Part shown: piece after piece, positions 33,765-44,519 of the stretch | Layout: the number at the start of each line of letters is the position of its first letter | How positions within the stretch are numbered: the stretch's first letter is position 1 | Source: Gigaspora rosea | Lineage: Eukaryota > Glomeromycota > Glomeromycetes > Diversisporales > Gigasporaceae | Length of the DNA: 64,000 nt | Assembly: GCA_003550325.1 (NCBI GenBank) | Contig: QKWP01000009.1 | Span: forward strand, 195,175 to 259,174 | Reading direction: 5' to 3' | Program-made: the position numbers and the translations under genes | Notes under the pieces: model-generated | What the model was told of the DNA's origin: nothing | The model's database searches: none | The model's input: the letters and a program-made list of their open reading frames with translations, nothing else

Positions 33765-33944
33765 AGGACCCCGAAATATACATAGATAGGTCAGGTTAAT
33801 TATAGGTTACTAAAAAAGAAAAGATCTGTAGAAAAAACTTCAAAAATAAGCAAAAAAATTACTATAAATAAAAAAGATCTGCATAAAAAGCCTCAAAAAT
33901 AAGCAAACTAATACCTGACCTATCTATGTATATTTCGGAGTCCT
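33765..33944. mobile_element. hAT-type MITE (AGGACCCCGAA ends), 180 bp
   Basis: Starts AGGACCCCGAAATATACATA and ends TATGTATATTTCGGAGTCCT. Exact 8-bp duplication AAGCTACT at 33757-33764 and 33945-33952. Internally it has two direct copies of AAAAAAGATCTG.A.AAAA-like sequence. Shorter relative of 4626-5075. Confidence 0.92.
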
Positions 33945-34377
33945 AAGCTACTTATGGTTTTTTTTTATTAAAATTAGCAAAAAAGGTAGCTTATTTTCAG
34001 AAACGTACGGTAATCCATTGCGATTTGCAAAAGTACGTAAGCAGAAAGTGCATTTGAAGTCAGACATTTTTAAAATAATAAATTTTATAACTTTAAAATG
34101 TTTTAAAATGTTTTAAGTATGTATATAAAAGTTAATTGAATCGAAAAATTTAATTCAAAGAGCAAAGAAGACATTTTATCTTATATATATTTAAAGACTA
34201 AATTTAATCTATCTAGTTTTTTTAATAAATATAATACATTTGATTTCATAAACTTTAAATTAATGAAAACATTTCGAATTAAATAGATTTATTCCAAAAA
34301 GAATAAAGCTATATAAATATTTAACTCCATTTGAAAATCTGCGAATTATTTCAAATTACTACAAACTGATAGTTATT

Positions 34378-34608
34378 AGCAGAGGTTTTTTTTGATTTTT
34401 AACAGCTGCTCTACTTGCTTTAGTTCATTAAAAGTGCATTAAGAGTAGCCCAGGTTTGTATAAAGAGAGCATCTTCCTGCATTGCAATTATATTATATAA
34501 TTGGAAATTTTATTTTGTATTTGCAATATAGGAAGATGCTCTTATTATGCAAACCCAAGTTACTAAACAAAGTAGAGAGCTGTTAAAAATTGACAAAGAC
34601 CTCTGCTA
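34378..34608. mobile_element. MITE with AGCAGAGG ends and 8-bp duplication
   Basis: Ends AGCAGAGGTTTTTTTTGA and, inverted, AAAGACCTCTGCT; a nested GAGCATCTTCCT/AGGAAGATGCTC pair makes it nearly palindromic. TAGTTATT is present at 34370-34377 and 34609-34616. hAT-like. Confidence 0.8.
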
Positions 34609-35030
34609 TAGTTATTTTTATAATATATATTAAATTGTTATAGTAATATTTTCCTGTTTTAAAAATAGTATGATAAATGTATTAAAATTATTTGAACATA
34701 AATGCAAAAATATGTGCAACTATTTAAAACATAAAAATAACTAATAATCACCTTAGGTGATTATTACCTGTGATCTACAATGCATAAAAAAAATAAACAA
34801 AACAAACAACTTTTATTAAATAAAAATTAAAATCTCTTTAATATTAGGGTAAGGGTAAAGGTTAAAGATTAGGGTAGGGCTTTGTATATAGTAAAATTTA
34901 GCAAAGAATTTTTTTTTTGCATAAAAAAAAGAGAGAAACTTAACCTATACCCTAGGGTACAGGGTCTTAACCTGTGTCAATCATGTGACTATGTTTATAT
35001 AAAATTAAACTGATCAACATAGAATCGCGC

Positions 35031-35567
35031 TTTTTTGTTAGTGCTTTCATCGTTGTTTTTTTGCTATCGTTTTTTTTTGTGCTTTCATAGTGTTTTTGCT
35101 GTTAGTTTTTTTTTTATGCTTTCGTTGTCATTGTATGGTGTATTTGCCGTCAGTTTTTTTGGTGCTTTCATCGTCATTGTGTAATGTTTTTGCCGTCATT
35201 TTTTTGGTGCTTTCATCGTTTTTCTGTGGTGTTTTTGCTGACATTTTTTTTTGGTGCTTTTCGTCATCATTGTGTGGTGTTTTTGGCATCAGTTTTTTTT
35301 TGTGCTGTTGTCGTCGTTCATGTGGTGCTTTTCATCACTCTTTTGTGGTGTTTTCATTGTCGTTTGGTGTGCTTTTGGTCGTCGTTTGGTGGCATTTTTG
35401 GTTGTCGTTTGGTGGTCTTTTCATTGTCGTTTAATAGTGCTTTTCGTTGTAGTTTGGTGTTGCTTTTGGTAGTCTTTTAGTCATCGTTTGGTGATGTTTT
35501 TCGGCATCATTTGGTAGTGTTTTTTATCATAGTTTTGTGGTGCTATTGGTTGTCGTTTGGTGTCTTT
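35031..35567 (+). repeat. T/G-rich degenerate minisatellite
   Basis: A unit of about 46 bp (TTTTTTGGTGCTTTCATCGT and TGTGGTGTTTTTGC-type sequence), later reduced to about 23 bp (GTCGTTTGGTGCTTTTG), is repeated many times. The plus strand is nearly free of A except in CAT words. It continues to about 35800 beyond the MITE at 35573. Translated frames are hydrophobic but repetitive and overlapping, so not genes. Confidence 0.75.
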
Positions 35568-35572
35568 GGTTA

Positions 35573-35737
35573 GGGGCATGCCATTTATCACGTGATTTTT
35601 ATCATAGATATATGGTCAAAGGTAGTGATCACATCTATATATTATATTAATAAATAAGAATTAGATAAAGTGATCACACCATACATGGATAGGGAGGCTA
35701 CTAAGTAAAAAATATCACATAATAAATGGCACGCCCC
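35573..35737. mobile_element. PIF/Harbinger-type MITE (GGGGCATGCCATTTAT ends), 165 bp
   Basis: Ends GGGGCATGCCATTTATCACG and, inverted, GGGGCGTGCCATTTATTATG; 3-bp duplication TTA at 35570-35572 and 35738-35740, as in PIF/Harbinger. The inverted repeats continue into TGATCACA words. Same family as 62025-62180 and 59781-60720. Confidence 0.88.
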
Positions 35738-36265
35738 TTATCACATTGGTGCTTTTATTGTCATTTGATGTTTTTTGGTTGTTTTTTTTGGCCTTTGTCT
35801 TGCTATACTTTTTGTCTTTTTTTTTTGTATTTTTTGCTACTTTGTATTTTTTTTTTTTTAATAAATTATCTATTAAAAAAGATTTCGAAAAATTTAAATT
35901 TTTTAATATTTGCACCAATTAGATTTAAGCAGTACAGGATAAAAATTTATACTCCCCGGGCATAGAATAAAAGCCTCTACCCCGGGTACAGGATAAGAAC
36001 GCTCAAAAAAAAGTAGGTTCATAGACAAAATTTTAGGTTAGAAGCAATTTTGGCAATTTTTTAAAAAATTTTTTGTTTTTGTTATACAAAATTGATTTAC
36101 ATGTTACACCTGATCCTGAATTTTAATTGGCAAATTAGCTACAGGTAATAATCACCTGTGGTGCAAATTAGTAATTTTCTTAAACATTATATTTATTTTA
36201 GAAAGTAAGATAATGTTAAAAATAATTCTTATTTAGAATATGTTCAATAATATACAAAAAGTATA

Positions 36266-36474
36266 ACAGTCAACTCTCTTTAATCTGAACTGCCAGAACT
36301 GCTTTTTTTTACTATATAAAAATTTGAAAAAGTTCAGTTTTCAAAAAGTTATATATGGCTTATCTGAACTTATAATAAAATTTACAAATGTTCTAGGAGA
36401 TTTTGTTCAGTTTAGAGAGAGTTTAATAGTATTCGGTTTAGAGAGGGAGGTTTAGATTAGAGAGAAGCGACTGT
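36266..36474. mobile_element. Tc1/mariner-like MITE (ACAGTCAACTCTCT ends)
   Basis: Left end ACAGTCAACTCTCTTTAATC, right end in reverse complement ACAGTCGCTTCTCTCTAATC; TA flanks (36264-36265, 36475-36476). About 209 bp, no ORF. Confidence 0.85.
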
Positions 36475-36739
36475 ATATAATAAAACTGCATTAAGTAATT
36501 TAGGCTGATGATCTTTAAAATTCTTAATTTTAGCTAAAAATTAAAATTTTTTAATTTTTTAGCTACCAAAAAGGAAATTTTTTAAAAAATAGGCCTGCTC
36601 AATTGTAAAATTGGCTCAAAAACATTTTTTATTTAGTTAGCTGCTACAGCTTCATTAATAGAATTTTGTGTAATTTTGGCTTAATTCTGGAATTAATGAA
36701 ATATTACTATAAATAGGATATAATTAAAAAATATTACTA

Positions 36740-37080
36740 CAGTAGTCAGACCTCCATAAATGCAACCTTTATAAATGCAATATCTTTCTAAATATATTTT
36801 TTCTATTCCATAAAATGTTATTAGTACTAAATGCATGTTCTATATTCTGTAAATGCATGTTCTCTTGAATAATATTTTATATTACACTAACCTCTCTAAA
36901 TGCATGTAGCTAATCAAATTTTAGTATTTAAGATAGGTTATACAGTTTTGGTAGAAGTTACACAAGCTTGATAATCTAATTTTTAAAGCTGCAATTTAAT
37001 TGGCTCTTTCTAAATGCAAACCTCCCTAAATGCACGTTGTAGGCTTGTCTCTATGAGTTGTATTTATAGCGAGTTGACTG
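36740..37080. mobile_element. Tc1/mariner-like MITE (CAGTNNWC ends) with TAAATGCA repeats
   Basis: Left end CAGTAGTCAGACCTCCATAA; right end in reverse complement CAGTCAACTCGCTATAAATA; TA flanks. CTAAATGCA-type words occur about nine times inside. Confidence 0.75.
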
Positions 37081-37429
37081 TATAAATAGTATATAATTAG
37101 ATAGACAATCAACATTGTTTTCATTGTTTTATATTTCAACATTTTGCAACTTTGTGCATAGTTTAAACTTTAAGCAACTTATCTTGATAATATTCTAACT
37201 ATTTTTATTCATTTAATATTAAATTTTTTTTTACTTCTAAAGGTTTTTATTTGTTTTTTCTTTTCTTTGTTTATTTTTTATTTTTTATTTTTTTCTTTTC
37301 TTTGTTTGTTTTTATTTTTTATTTTAAATTTTTATGTTTTCTATTTATTATTTAATTCTAACTATACTACTAACTTCTTTTAAGTTTTTTTATCATTTTT
37401 TATCTTAAAGTATTTTAGAAATATTTAAA

Positions 37430-39174
37430 GAAATGAAAATTGCTTAAAGAAAAGTTCAAAGAAGGTCTTAAGCAAGAAGTCTGATAAGGAAAAGGCATCT
37501 TTAGAAGCAAAAAGAGGTTCTAAACTAACTCAAAGCTTTTTAGAAAGATTTAATAATCTCGGAATTGGTGGTTCTAATACTTACAAATCTTTGAATACTT
37601 CTAAATATATTTAAAAGTTTTAAATATATTCTTTTTAAATTTTTAATATTTTATTAATTATAATATATTTAAATAAAATTACAAGCGAGAACCTTAGCTA
37701 AGATTATTGAAACCAAGGAGAAACATTCACCAACTTCAAGAACTTAACTCTAAAGTCAGGAGACTAAAAAAACAGTTAAAAAAAATGGAAGAGAAAATGG
37801 ATAACAATCTAATGAAAAAACATTCAAAGAAGTAATTATTTAAGTTTAAATTTTTTTTAATAATATTATAAATTATTAAAGTTATTTAATATTTATAAAT
37901 ATTATTTAATAAATTTTATTAAAAGATACTATTAAAGGGGCGGCTAAAATATTAATCGAAAAATCTATTTATTCTAAAAAAGAGCAGATAAAATCAGAAG
38001 TAGAAAATTATATATAAGTGAATTATAAAAATAATCTATGAAAGTTTACATTGACTTAGTGGAATTCATATTAAATAAAGAATTTTCATGGACCAGTAAA
38101 ACCTTTTTATTTAATTTATATATTTTTCTTATTTTCGAATATATTTGAAATATTTAAAAATATTTTGAAGTTATTCGCATTTTTTAATTATTGCATTTTA
38201 CTAAATTAAAATATTTTAGCTTTTAAAAAAGATTAAAGCTTTGCGAGGTACTTTTGACAACCAAGATTAAATCATCTATATTTTTTGTATTTGGAAACCT
38301 TTAGACCAATTAATAATAGTGCTTCACCTGAAACAGTTCTAAAATAGAAATGATCGAACAAAACAAAAGCATGTTACTGGCGGCTATTTAATGAGATAGA
38401 AGATTTGGAAGAGACTTAAATAGTTAAAATTTTAACTAAAATTTGGCCTACCGGAAATGGCTCTGATGAAAATATAGCATATACTATAGCTGTAGCTCAA
38501 ACATTGCTTAATCTGAAATACGATAAAATAATGATGTCCAATACAGCCATTAAATATAAAATTGCAAAAAATTTAGTAAGTATTTATTAATATTTTTATT
38601 AATATTTTTTTTAAATTAATTTAAATAATTTGAACTATTTTGAAACAAATAGAATATCTTAAAACATAACACAAGATTTTTATTATCAAGCTCTGAAAAT
38701 GAAACAGAAAAGAAAAATCCAATGAATAATCTGATAATGTTGAAAAGTATAAATAGTTTTAATTAATTAATTTAAAATATTATTTTTTAATGATATATAT
38801 ATATTATTCTAATTATTTAGGAACCATTTAGGAAATGTAAAAATAATTCGAAGAAAATCAGCAAGGTTTTATGTTTAATATAGTTGTAATTATGTCAAAA
38901 TTATTTAATATTTATAAATATTTTTTAGACATATAAAAGGCCAAGAGTGGATAAGAAAGAAAGATTTATAAGATATTTCAATTTATTTTAAACAAATTCG
39001 AATATTTGCAAAACTATTAAATTGATTTAAAAATTTAGAAAAATTTGAAGTAGAGCGAGAAGATCAGGAAGATCAGGAATAATTGCCAGAAGATTCAAAC
39101 AAAGCTGAAGAAGAGCTAGAAGATAATGATTCTAATAATGTTGAAAACGTATAAATAGTTTTTAATTAATTTAA
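37430..39174 (+). pseudogene. Decayed multi-exon gene of unknown family, 5' part
   Basis: Several exon-like blocks are separated by AT-rich intron-like stretches: LSKKSDKEKASLEAKRG and LTQSFLERFNNLGIGGSNTY (37460-37600), a coiled-coil-like LQELNSKVRRLKKQLKKMEE (37735-37800), KILIEKSIYSKKEQIKSE (37950-38010), WPTGNGSDENIAY then TIAVAQTLLNLKYDKIMM (38440-38540), and an acidic C-terminal block near 39060-39150. Stops interrupt most blocks. The LINE inserted at 39175/50304, leaving a further block at 50319-50768. One exon-intron block (GGAACCATTTAGGAAATG and following) is present at about 38820 and again at 50357, so part of the gene was tandemly duplicated before the LINE arrived. Function unknown. 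Confidence 0.5.
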
Positions 39175-39189
39175 TTAACTTTGAAATAT
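39175..39189. repeat. LINE-1 target duplication, 3'-side copy
   Basis: TTAACTTTGAAATAT, matched by TTAACTTTAAAATAT at 50304-50318 with one difference. Confidence 0.7.
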
Positions 39190-39646
39190 ATATATATATA
39201 TATATTTTTTTTTTTTTTATACAATGAGGTCTATTCTCTAGTTCTTTATTGATTTAAACAAGAGTTATACAAGGAATACATTCTTATACAATCCTATCTA
39301 GTAGTAGTGAAGTAGAAGTAAGAGCTGGTTTACTCTCGATCTAGGCTGTGCTCAGGTCGTAGACCTCAGTCTTCGAAGTTATTAGTGAAAGATCGTCCTA
39401 GGACGATGTATTTTTGTAGAAGAGTGTTAATAAAAGTAGAAGTTATACTAGGGGTATCTGGGTGTGGTTCTAAGTTAAGCGGTCTGGGGCAAGGGAGAAC
39501 AGAATTATGCTGGACTTGTCTTGATAGATTTCTTGATATATTATCTGTACAATTAGGTGGTGGAGTGGCACAGCATATTTTATCTTGTGCGCCGGGTGCT
39601 CGAATAGGGCAAGGGTGCTTGTAGTTATGAAGCCAAGTGGTAGTTG

Positions 39647-40125
39647 TCAGGTCATGTGAAGGTACTTATATGCCGAGATGAAGTCGTTTAGATGGAAGGG
39701 AGGAATTTCTATTTCTTCAGCAAGAACAGATATTGTGTCTTTGAGAAGGGATTCTATTGAAGTATTATTCCTAGTATATGTTATTAGATGTGCAGTTGTT
39801 TCTGGACCATTTAGGCATCTCGCACAGCGGTAGTCTTGATATTTGGAGGGGTTCCAGATATGTAGCGTACAGAATGTAGGGAGTTCGTCAGATATTAGTT
39901 TGATTTTGAAATTTTTTAGTTGGGAATGGAGTTGATTTGTGTATAGGGATAACGGTCTGTCTCCAAAAGATATGTATTCAAGTGTCTGTTTTATGTTTAT
40001 GTCCGGGAAGTTGTTGAGCCAATATCTGGTACGGTTCTGGTTGATCCAGAGTACAATTTTTGTAATGTCTTTTGTGACTGTCTTTAGGTAGTGTATACAT
40101 GGGGTATTGCATAAGCTCGGTATAT
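39647..40125 (-). pseudogene. LINE-1 C-terminal zinc-finger domain
   Basis: The genuine part starts at about 40125 with PSLCNTPCIHYLKTVTKD and runs through NRTRYWLNNFPDINIKQ to CARCLNGPETTAHL; the finger is Cys-X2-Cys-X6-His with the final Cys apparently replaced (LITY). It ends AYKYLHMT at 39647. The N-terminal extension of the open frame beyond 40126 comes from the foldback element. Homologous to 28995-29718. Confidence 0.75.
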
Positions 40126-40679
40126 CATCAGCAAATTTATATAGGCGAAAATTTGCGAAAAAATTTTCAATACGCAAAAATAGCAAAAAATTTCGCAAAT
40201 TTGTTCGAAATTTTTCGGAAAAAATTTTTTTCGTCATTATTCGCAAAATTTTTCGAAACATTGCGAAAATATTTTCGAAATTTTTCAAAAAAATATTTTT
40301 CTGAAATTATTTGCAAAATTTTTCGAAATATTGCGAAAAAAAACAGCACCGATCTCCGAATAAAGGTTCAAAATCAGAGATCGGTGCAAACTTTTATCAA
40401 TTTTCGCAAACTTTCGAAAAATTTTGTATTTTTTATTTTTCATATACAGTATACTGTACAATAATTTTTTTTTATTTGTAAAAAAAATTTTTAAACATTT
40501 ATTTTTATTTTTATTTCTCAAAAACTTTTGAAAACCTTCGAAACCTTTTGAAATAATAAATTTTTGTTTATTTGTTTATTTTTTTTATAAATAAATCGAT
40601 TATCAAAGATCAGTATAAAAATTTTTTTTTCTTGTTTTATTTTTGTATTTTATATAGAGTACGTACTAATATTAGTTTT

Positions 40680-40925
40680 TTTAGTGCTTTTTTCGTGGTT
40701 CTCGAGGAGTCGCCCATTTTTTTTCGTCGTCGGAGTCGTCCTTTTTCTTCGTAATTTGAGTCGTCCATTCACAGTGTAGTTTGAGTCGTTCATTCCAGAA
40801 ATTTTATATGTCTTTCGCTCTTGTTTATTTCGTGTACTAACTAATGTATTCTTGTTTTTAGGGTTCACAGGTCTTTTTTCTTGGGTTCTCATCATTGGAG
40901 TCGATTTCTTTCGTCATTGGAGTAG
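40680..40925 (+). repeat. GGAGTCGTC segment, copy 1, with splice-acceptor-like end
   Basis: Contains several GGAGTCG/TGAGTCG words, then GTGTACTAACTAATGTATTC and TTGTTTTTAG followed by GGTTCACAGG. TACTAAC is the consensus branch-point sequence and TTTTTAG a good 3' splice site. A second copy lies at 42627-42860. Confidence 0.6.
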
Positions 40926-40933
40926 TGTTCTGA

Positions 40934-41095
40934 CCCGGGTAAGTATCACCCGGGTCACCCGCGGGTGGGCGGGTGACCCGGGTTGAGTTATGGCCCACCC
41001 GGGTGGTCAACCCGCGGGTGACCCGCGGGTCACCCGTGGGTCAACCCGCGGGTCACCCGTGGTTCAACCCGCGGGTCAGTGACCCGTATGGGTTT
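40934..41095. repeat. GC-rich ACCCGCGGGT island
   Basis: About 160 bp built of ACCCG(C/G)GGGT, GGGTGACCCGGGT and GGTCAACCCGCGGG words; ACCCGCGGGT itself occurs five times. Strikingly GC-rich in an AT-rich window, fully self-complementary in short pieces. Confidence 0.85.
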
Positions 41096-41384
41096 ACAGC
41101 GAACTTCGATACGAAGTTGATCTGTAATAAATAGATAATATTTGATCTTTTTAAGATCTTTTACATATTTTTTTTTTCTTTTTCTTTTATTTAAATTTTT
41201 TTATTTTTTTTTTATTTTATTAAATTTTTTTATTTTATTTATTCAAATTTTTTTTATAACGTTACATTTTTTTTTTACATTTTTTTAAGATCTTTTTGAT
41301 CTTTTATTTAAATTTTTAAATCTATACTAAGATTAGTATTAGTTTTTATGTTTTTCTTTTTTATTTTTTGTTTTTTTTTTTACT

Positions 41385-41679
41385 AACTATTTCTTTCTTC
41401 TATAGGTTTTGTATACTGCCGGCAAGAGTAAAATGGCATAATATTCAGAGATCTCGACCTGGAAGTGTTAGAACTGACTAAGATAAGTATTAGTTCTTTT
41501 TTTTTTTTGCTTTCTTCTTTTTTATTTTTCGTTTTTTTTTGCTAAATACTCCTTTCTTCTATAGGTTATGTGTACTACTAGGAAGGGTGGAATGGCGTGA
41601 AGATTTAGAGATCTCGACTCAGAGATCTCAACCCGGAAGTGCTAAAACTAATTTTTGTATTTCTTTTTATTTTTCGTTC
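41385..41679 (+). repeat. 159-bp tandem segment with CTTCTATAG acceptors
   Basis: Two diverged copies: TTTCTTCTATAGGTTTTGTA (from 41394) and TTTCTTCTATAGGTTATGTG (from 41553), each followed by AGAGATCTCGAC and GGAAGTGYTARAACT. Copy 1 has TACTAAC 5' of the acceptor. The right part runs into the gap. Confidence 0.65.
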
Positions 41680-42626
41680 NNNNNNNNNNNNNNNNNNNNN
41701 NNNNNNNNNNNNNNNNNNNNNNNNNNNNNNNNNNNNNNNNNNNNNNNNNNNNNNNNNNNNNNNNNNNNNNNNNNNNNNNNNNNNNNNNNNNNNNNNNNNN
41801 NNNNNNNNNNNNNNNNNNNNNNNNNNNNNNNNNNNNNNNNNNNNNNNNNNNNNNNNNNNNNNNNNNNNNNNNNNNNNNNNNNNNNNNNNNNNNNNNNNNN
41901 NNNNNNNNNNNNNNNNNNNNNNNNNNNNNNNNNNNNNNNNNNNNNNNNNNNNNNNNNNNNNNNNNNNNNNNNNNNNNNNNNNNNNNNNNNNNNNNNNNNN
42001 NNNNNNNNNNNNNNNNNNNNNNNNNNNNNNNNNNNNNNNNNNNNNNNNNNNNNNNNNNNNNNNNNNNNNNNNNNNNNNNNNNNNNNNNNNNNNNNNNNNN
42101 NNNNNNNNNNNNNNNNNNNNNNNNNNNNNNNNNNNNNNNNNNNNNNNNNNNNNNNNNNNNNNNNNNNNNNNNNNNNNNNNNNNNNNNNNNNNNNNNNNNN
42201 NNNNNNNNNNNNNNNNNNNNNNNNNNNNNNNNNNNNNNNNNNNNNNNNNNNNNNNNNNNNNNNNNNNNNNNNNNNNNNNNNNNNNNNNNNNNNNNNNNNN
42301 NNNNNNNNNNNNNNNNNNNNNNNNNNNNNNNNNNNNNNNNNNNNNNNNNNNNNNNNNNNNNNNNNNNNNNNNNNNNNNNNNNNNNNNNNNNNNNNNNNNN
42401 NNNNNNNNNNNNNNNNNNNNNNNNNNNNNNNNNNNNNNNNNNNNNNNNNNNNNNNNNNNNNNNNNNNNNNNNNNNNNNNNNNNNNNNNNNNNNNNNNNNN
42501 NNNNNNNNNNNNNNNNNNNNNNNNNNNNNNNNNNNNNNNNNNNNNNNNNNNNNNNNNNNNNNNNNNNNNNNNNNNNNNNNNNNNNNNNNNNNNNNNNNNN
42601 NNNNNNNNNNNNNNNNNNNNNNNNNN
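41680..42626. other. Assembly gap (947 N)
   Basis: Unsequenced bases within the foldback element. Long open frames that span it are artefacts. Confidence 1.
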
Positions 42627-42860
42627 CTTCTTTCATCTTTGGAGTCGTCTTTTCTGGTGCTTTTTTTTTTGCCGTTGGAGTCGCCATTCCTGTGATTTCA
42701 TAGTTCTCTTTGTTTTGAATCGTGTACTAACGTTTGTATTTTTGTTTTCAGTTTTCTTCGTGGATTCTCGTCGTTGGAGTCATCTATTTTGGAGTTTTTC
42801 GTTCCAAAGTCGTTCTTTCCAGTGTTTTTTCCTTCATTTTTGGAGTCGTCGTTGAATTCG
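42627..42860 (+). repeat. GGAGTCGTC segment, copy 2
   Basis: Diverged second copy of 40680-40925, with GTGTACTAACGTTTGTATTT and TTGTTTTCAG. Its start is hidden by the gap. Confidence 0.6.
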
Positions 42861-43149
42861 GTGTTTCTTTATTAATGGTGTTCTTTTCGTGTATACTTTC
42901 TGATGCTTTTCTTCTTTCTTGAATTTGGTATTCCTTGTGACGTAGTTTGTGTCGTTCTGTATGGTGTGTGCGAGCTTTTCGAATTTGTTTCTTTTTTTGG
43001 GCTGTGTTAAAATTTAGTTTAGTGTATCTGATTATGTAAACTTTAGCGGGTTAGTGGGTAGGATAGGCTGTAGGTAATCGATTATAATTATTTATGATCA
43101 TTGTGCAATAATTGTTATAATAAAAGTAAAATAAATTATTAATAAATTG

Positions 43150-43380
43150 ATTTTATATATTATTGTATATATTGTTTTGAAATATTTGCAATATTTCGAA
43201 ATATTTTGAAATAATTCGAAATAATTCGAAATAATACGAAATAATAAATTGATTTATATATATATATTGTTTTGAAATATTTGCAATATTTCGAAATAAT
43301 TCGAAATAATTCGAAATAATTTGAAATAATTCAAAATAATTCGAAATAATACGAAATAATTCGAAATATTACAATTTAAA
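43150..43380. repeat. ATTCGAAATA simple array
   Basis: AATTCGAAATAATTCGAAAT-type repeats in two blocks; TTTTGAAATATTTGCAATAT is present at 43173 and 43271, showing a direct duplication of about 98 bp. Confidence 0.75.
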
Positions 43381-43617
43381 TTGTTATTTTTTAAAAATTT
43401 ATGTTATGTGAATATTTGCAAATATTTGCGAATATTTGCATAATTATGCATAATTTTTTTGTGCAAATTTCTGAATTTATATTGCACATTTTTTCGAAAC
43501 CTTTTTCGCATTTTTTCAAAAATTTTTTTTCCGCATTTGTCTATACCAATCGCAGTTTTTGCGCAATATTTCGACCCGCATATTTGGTCGCAAATTTTCA
43601 TATATATAAATTCGCTG

Positions 43618-43782
43618 ATGATAGTGATTAAAGATAAAGTTGTGAGGGGCCAGGTCGAGTACCAGGAGGTTCTTGGGTTTCCGTGTGTGTTTGAGATCTT
43701 TATCATGCTGAAAGGTTAATTCTATGTTTAGGGTGAGTGCCCTAGTAGTCAATAGTACAAAGGGATAGAGTAGTTTGTCCAA
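43618..43782 (-). pseudogene. LINE-1 piece between RNase H and C-terminal domain
   Basis: Minus strand: LDKLLYPFVLLTTRALTLNI, KHTRKPKNLLVLDLAPH, then NFIFNHYHQ up to the foldback border. The next LINE residues are found at 40125. Confidence 0.6.
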
Positions 43783-43829
43783 CTACATGATTCTGTGAAG
43801 AGGGTTAGTGTGCATCAAGTGTAACATAT

Positions 43830-44519
43830 TCAAAGAGATAGGTTGTTTGTGGTTATTGAAACTTTTGAGCCTGGCAAGAAAGTTGTCATAATAAACGCAA
43901 ATAGCATAAGACCCACGCTATTTGCGCATGGCCATTTTTCATTAGTACAGCCCCAGAGTTTCGGGGTATTGTATGAAAAGCAAACCGCCAATGGTTTCCC
44001 TTGTGCGTATTGAGATTTGGATGTGGTTGAGATAAACAGAGAGAATTTGCGACGTTTGGCATGTAGGTCAGAGAGTTTTCCCCATGTTTCTAGCGGAACG
44101 TTTAAGAAAGCTGTTAGTGGTCTCGGACAGCTTGGGATTAGAGATATTTGTTTATTGGCAGGGATCCGTCTGTCTGTTTCGAGTGCTGATTTCAAGTTAT
44201 CCATGTCTGCATGTATGACTCCTTTGGTAGAGACTTGGAGTACGTAAAGCGTGTTGACATTATGTTGGAAAAAACAGCTTTTTGTAGGGATTGTTCTATC
44301 TTTGATCTTACAACCAGGACAAGGCGTCACTATGTTGTTATTTAATAAATAGTGGCGTATATATGCCCTTTTTGGTGTGAAGCGCTTCATTTTCCCGATT
44401 AGCAATTCAGGTGTGATGACCCATGTATAACCCGGTTTCCATTTTTTCAGAGTACAGGGGTTAGGGTAGCAGAGGTTCATTGATGGGTTAGTGTTAGCTG
44501 CGATTAGGTTTTGTACCAA
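43830..44519 (-). pseudogene. LINE-1 RNase H-like region
   Basis: 229 codons open. It includes a Cys pair PCPGCK, then FSLFISTTSKSQYAQGK, PLAVCFSYNTPKLWG and GLMLFAFIMTTFLPGSKV followed by SITTNNLSL, matching the beta-sheet, helix and (T/D)(D/N)-S/N pattern of LINE RNase H domains. The usual acidic catalytic residues look replaced (ISTTS, TTNN), so it is probably dead, as expected in this decayed copy. Confidence 0.6.

Larger units (their letters stand above)
33052..34010. mobile_element. Mariner-like non-autonomous element with a 150-bp-arm palindrome
   Basis: Ends CCATATGTTTCTGAAATAAG and, in reverse complement, CCGTACGTTTCTGAAAATAA, with TA on each side (33050-33051, 34011-34012). AATAAGCTAC recurs throughout. 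33222-33533 is a large palindrome (arms about 150 bp, centre near 33377), containing GATCAAAATGCGCATACTC and its inverse. It was later entered by the hAT-type MITE at 33765. Confidence 0.85.
34749..36164. mobile_element. Composite element with AGGTGATTATTACCTGT ends
   Basis: AGGTGATTATTACCTGT at the left end is mirrored by ACAGGTAATAATCACCTGT at 36142-36160. Within it lie a telomere-like TTAGGGTAAGGGTAAAGG, the minisatellite 35031-35567, MITE 35573-35737, direct repeats GGGTACAGGRTMWTAA at about 34955 and 35980, and, near the right end, TTACACCTGATCCTGAA with TTTTAATTGGC. Borders approximate. Confidence 0.6.
40126..43617. mobile_element. 3.5-kb foldback element inside LINE-1 (contains assembly gap)
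   Basis: Left end TATCATCAGCAAATTTATAT and right end in reverse complement TATCATCAGCGAATTTATAT are inverted repeats, continuing as GCGAAAATTTGCGA-type words. The arms are made of TTTCGAAATATTGCGAAA-like repeats. Inside are two copies of a GGAGTCGTC-containing segment, a GC-rich ACCCGCGGGT island, two copies of a CTTCTATAGGT segment and a gap of 947 N. It separates LINE-1 coding sequence that resumes on both sides. Confidence 0.8.

Noticed and set aside
35090-35480. Hydrophobic Cys/Phe/Val-rich frames
   Set aside because: Three overlapping frames all read through the T/G minisatellite; the composition reflects the repeat, not a protein.
40099-40521. Lys/Phe/Asn-rich overlapping frames
   Set aside because: They arise from TTTCGAAAAT-type repeats in the foldback arm, open on both strands.
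41539-42855. Very long open frames spanning the gap
   Set aside because: They are open only because the run of N has no stops; the flanking sequence is repetitive.
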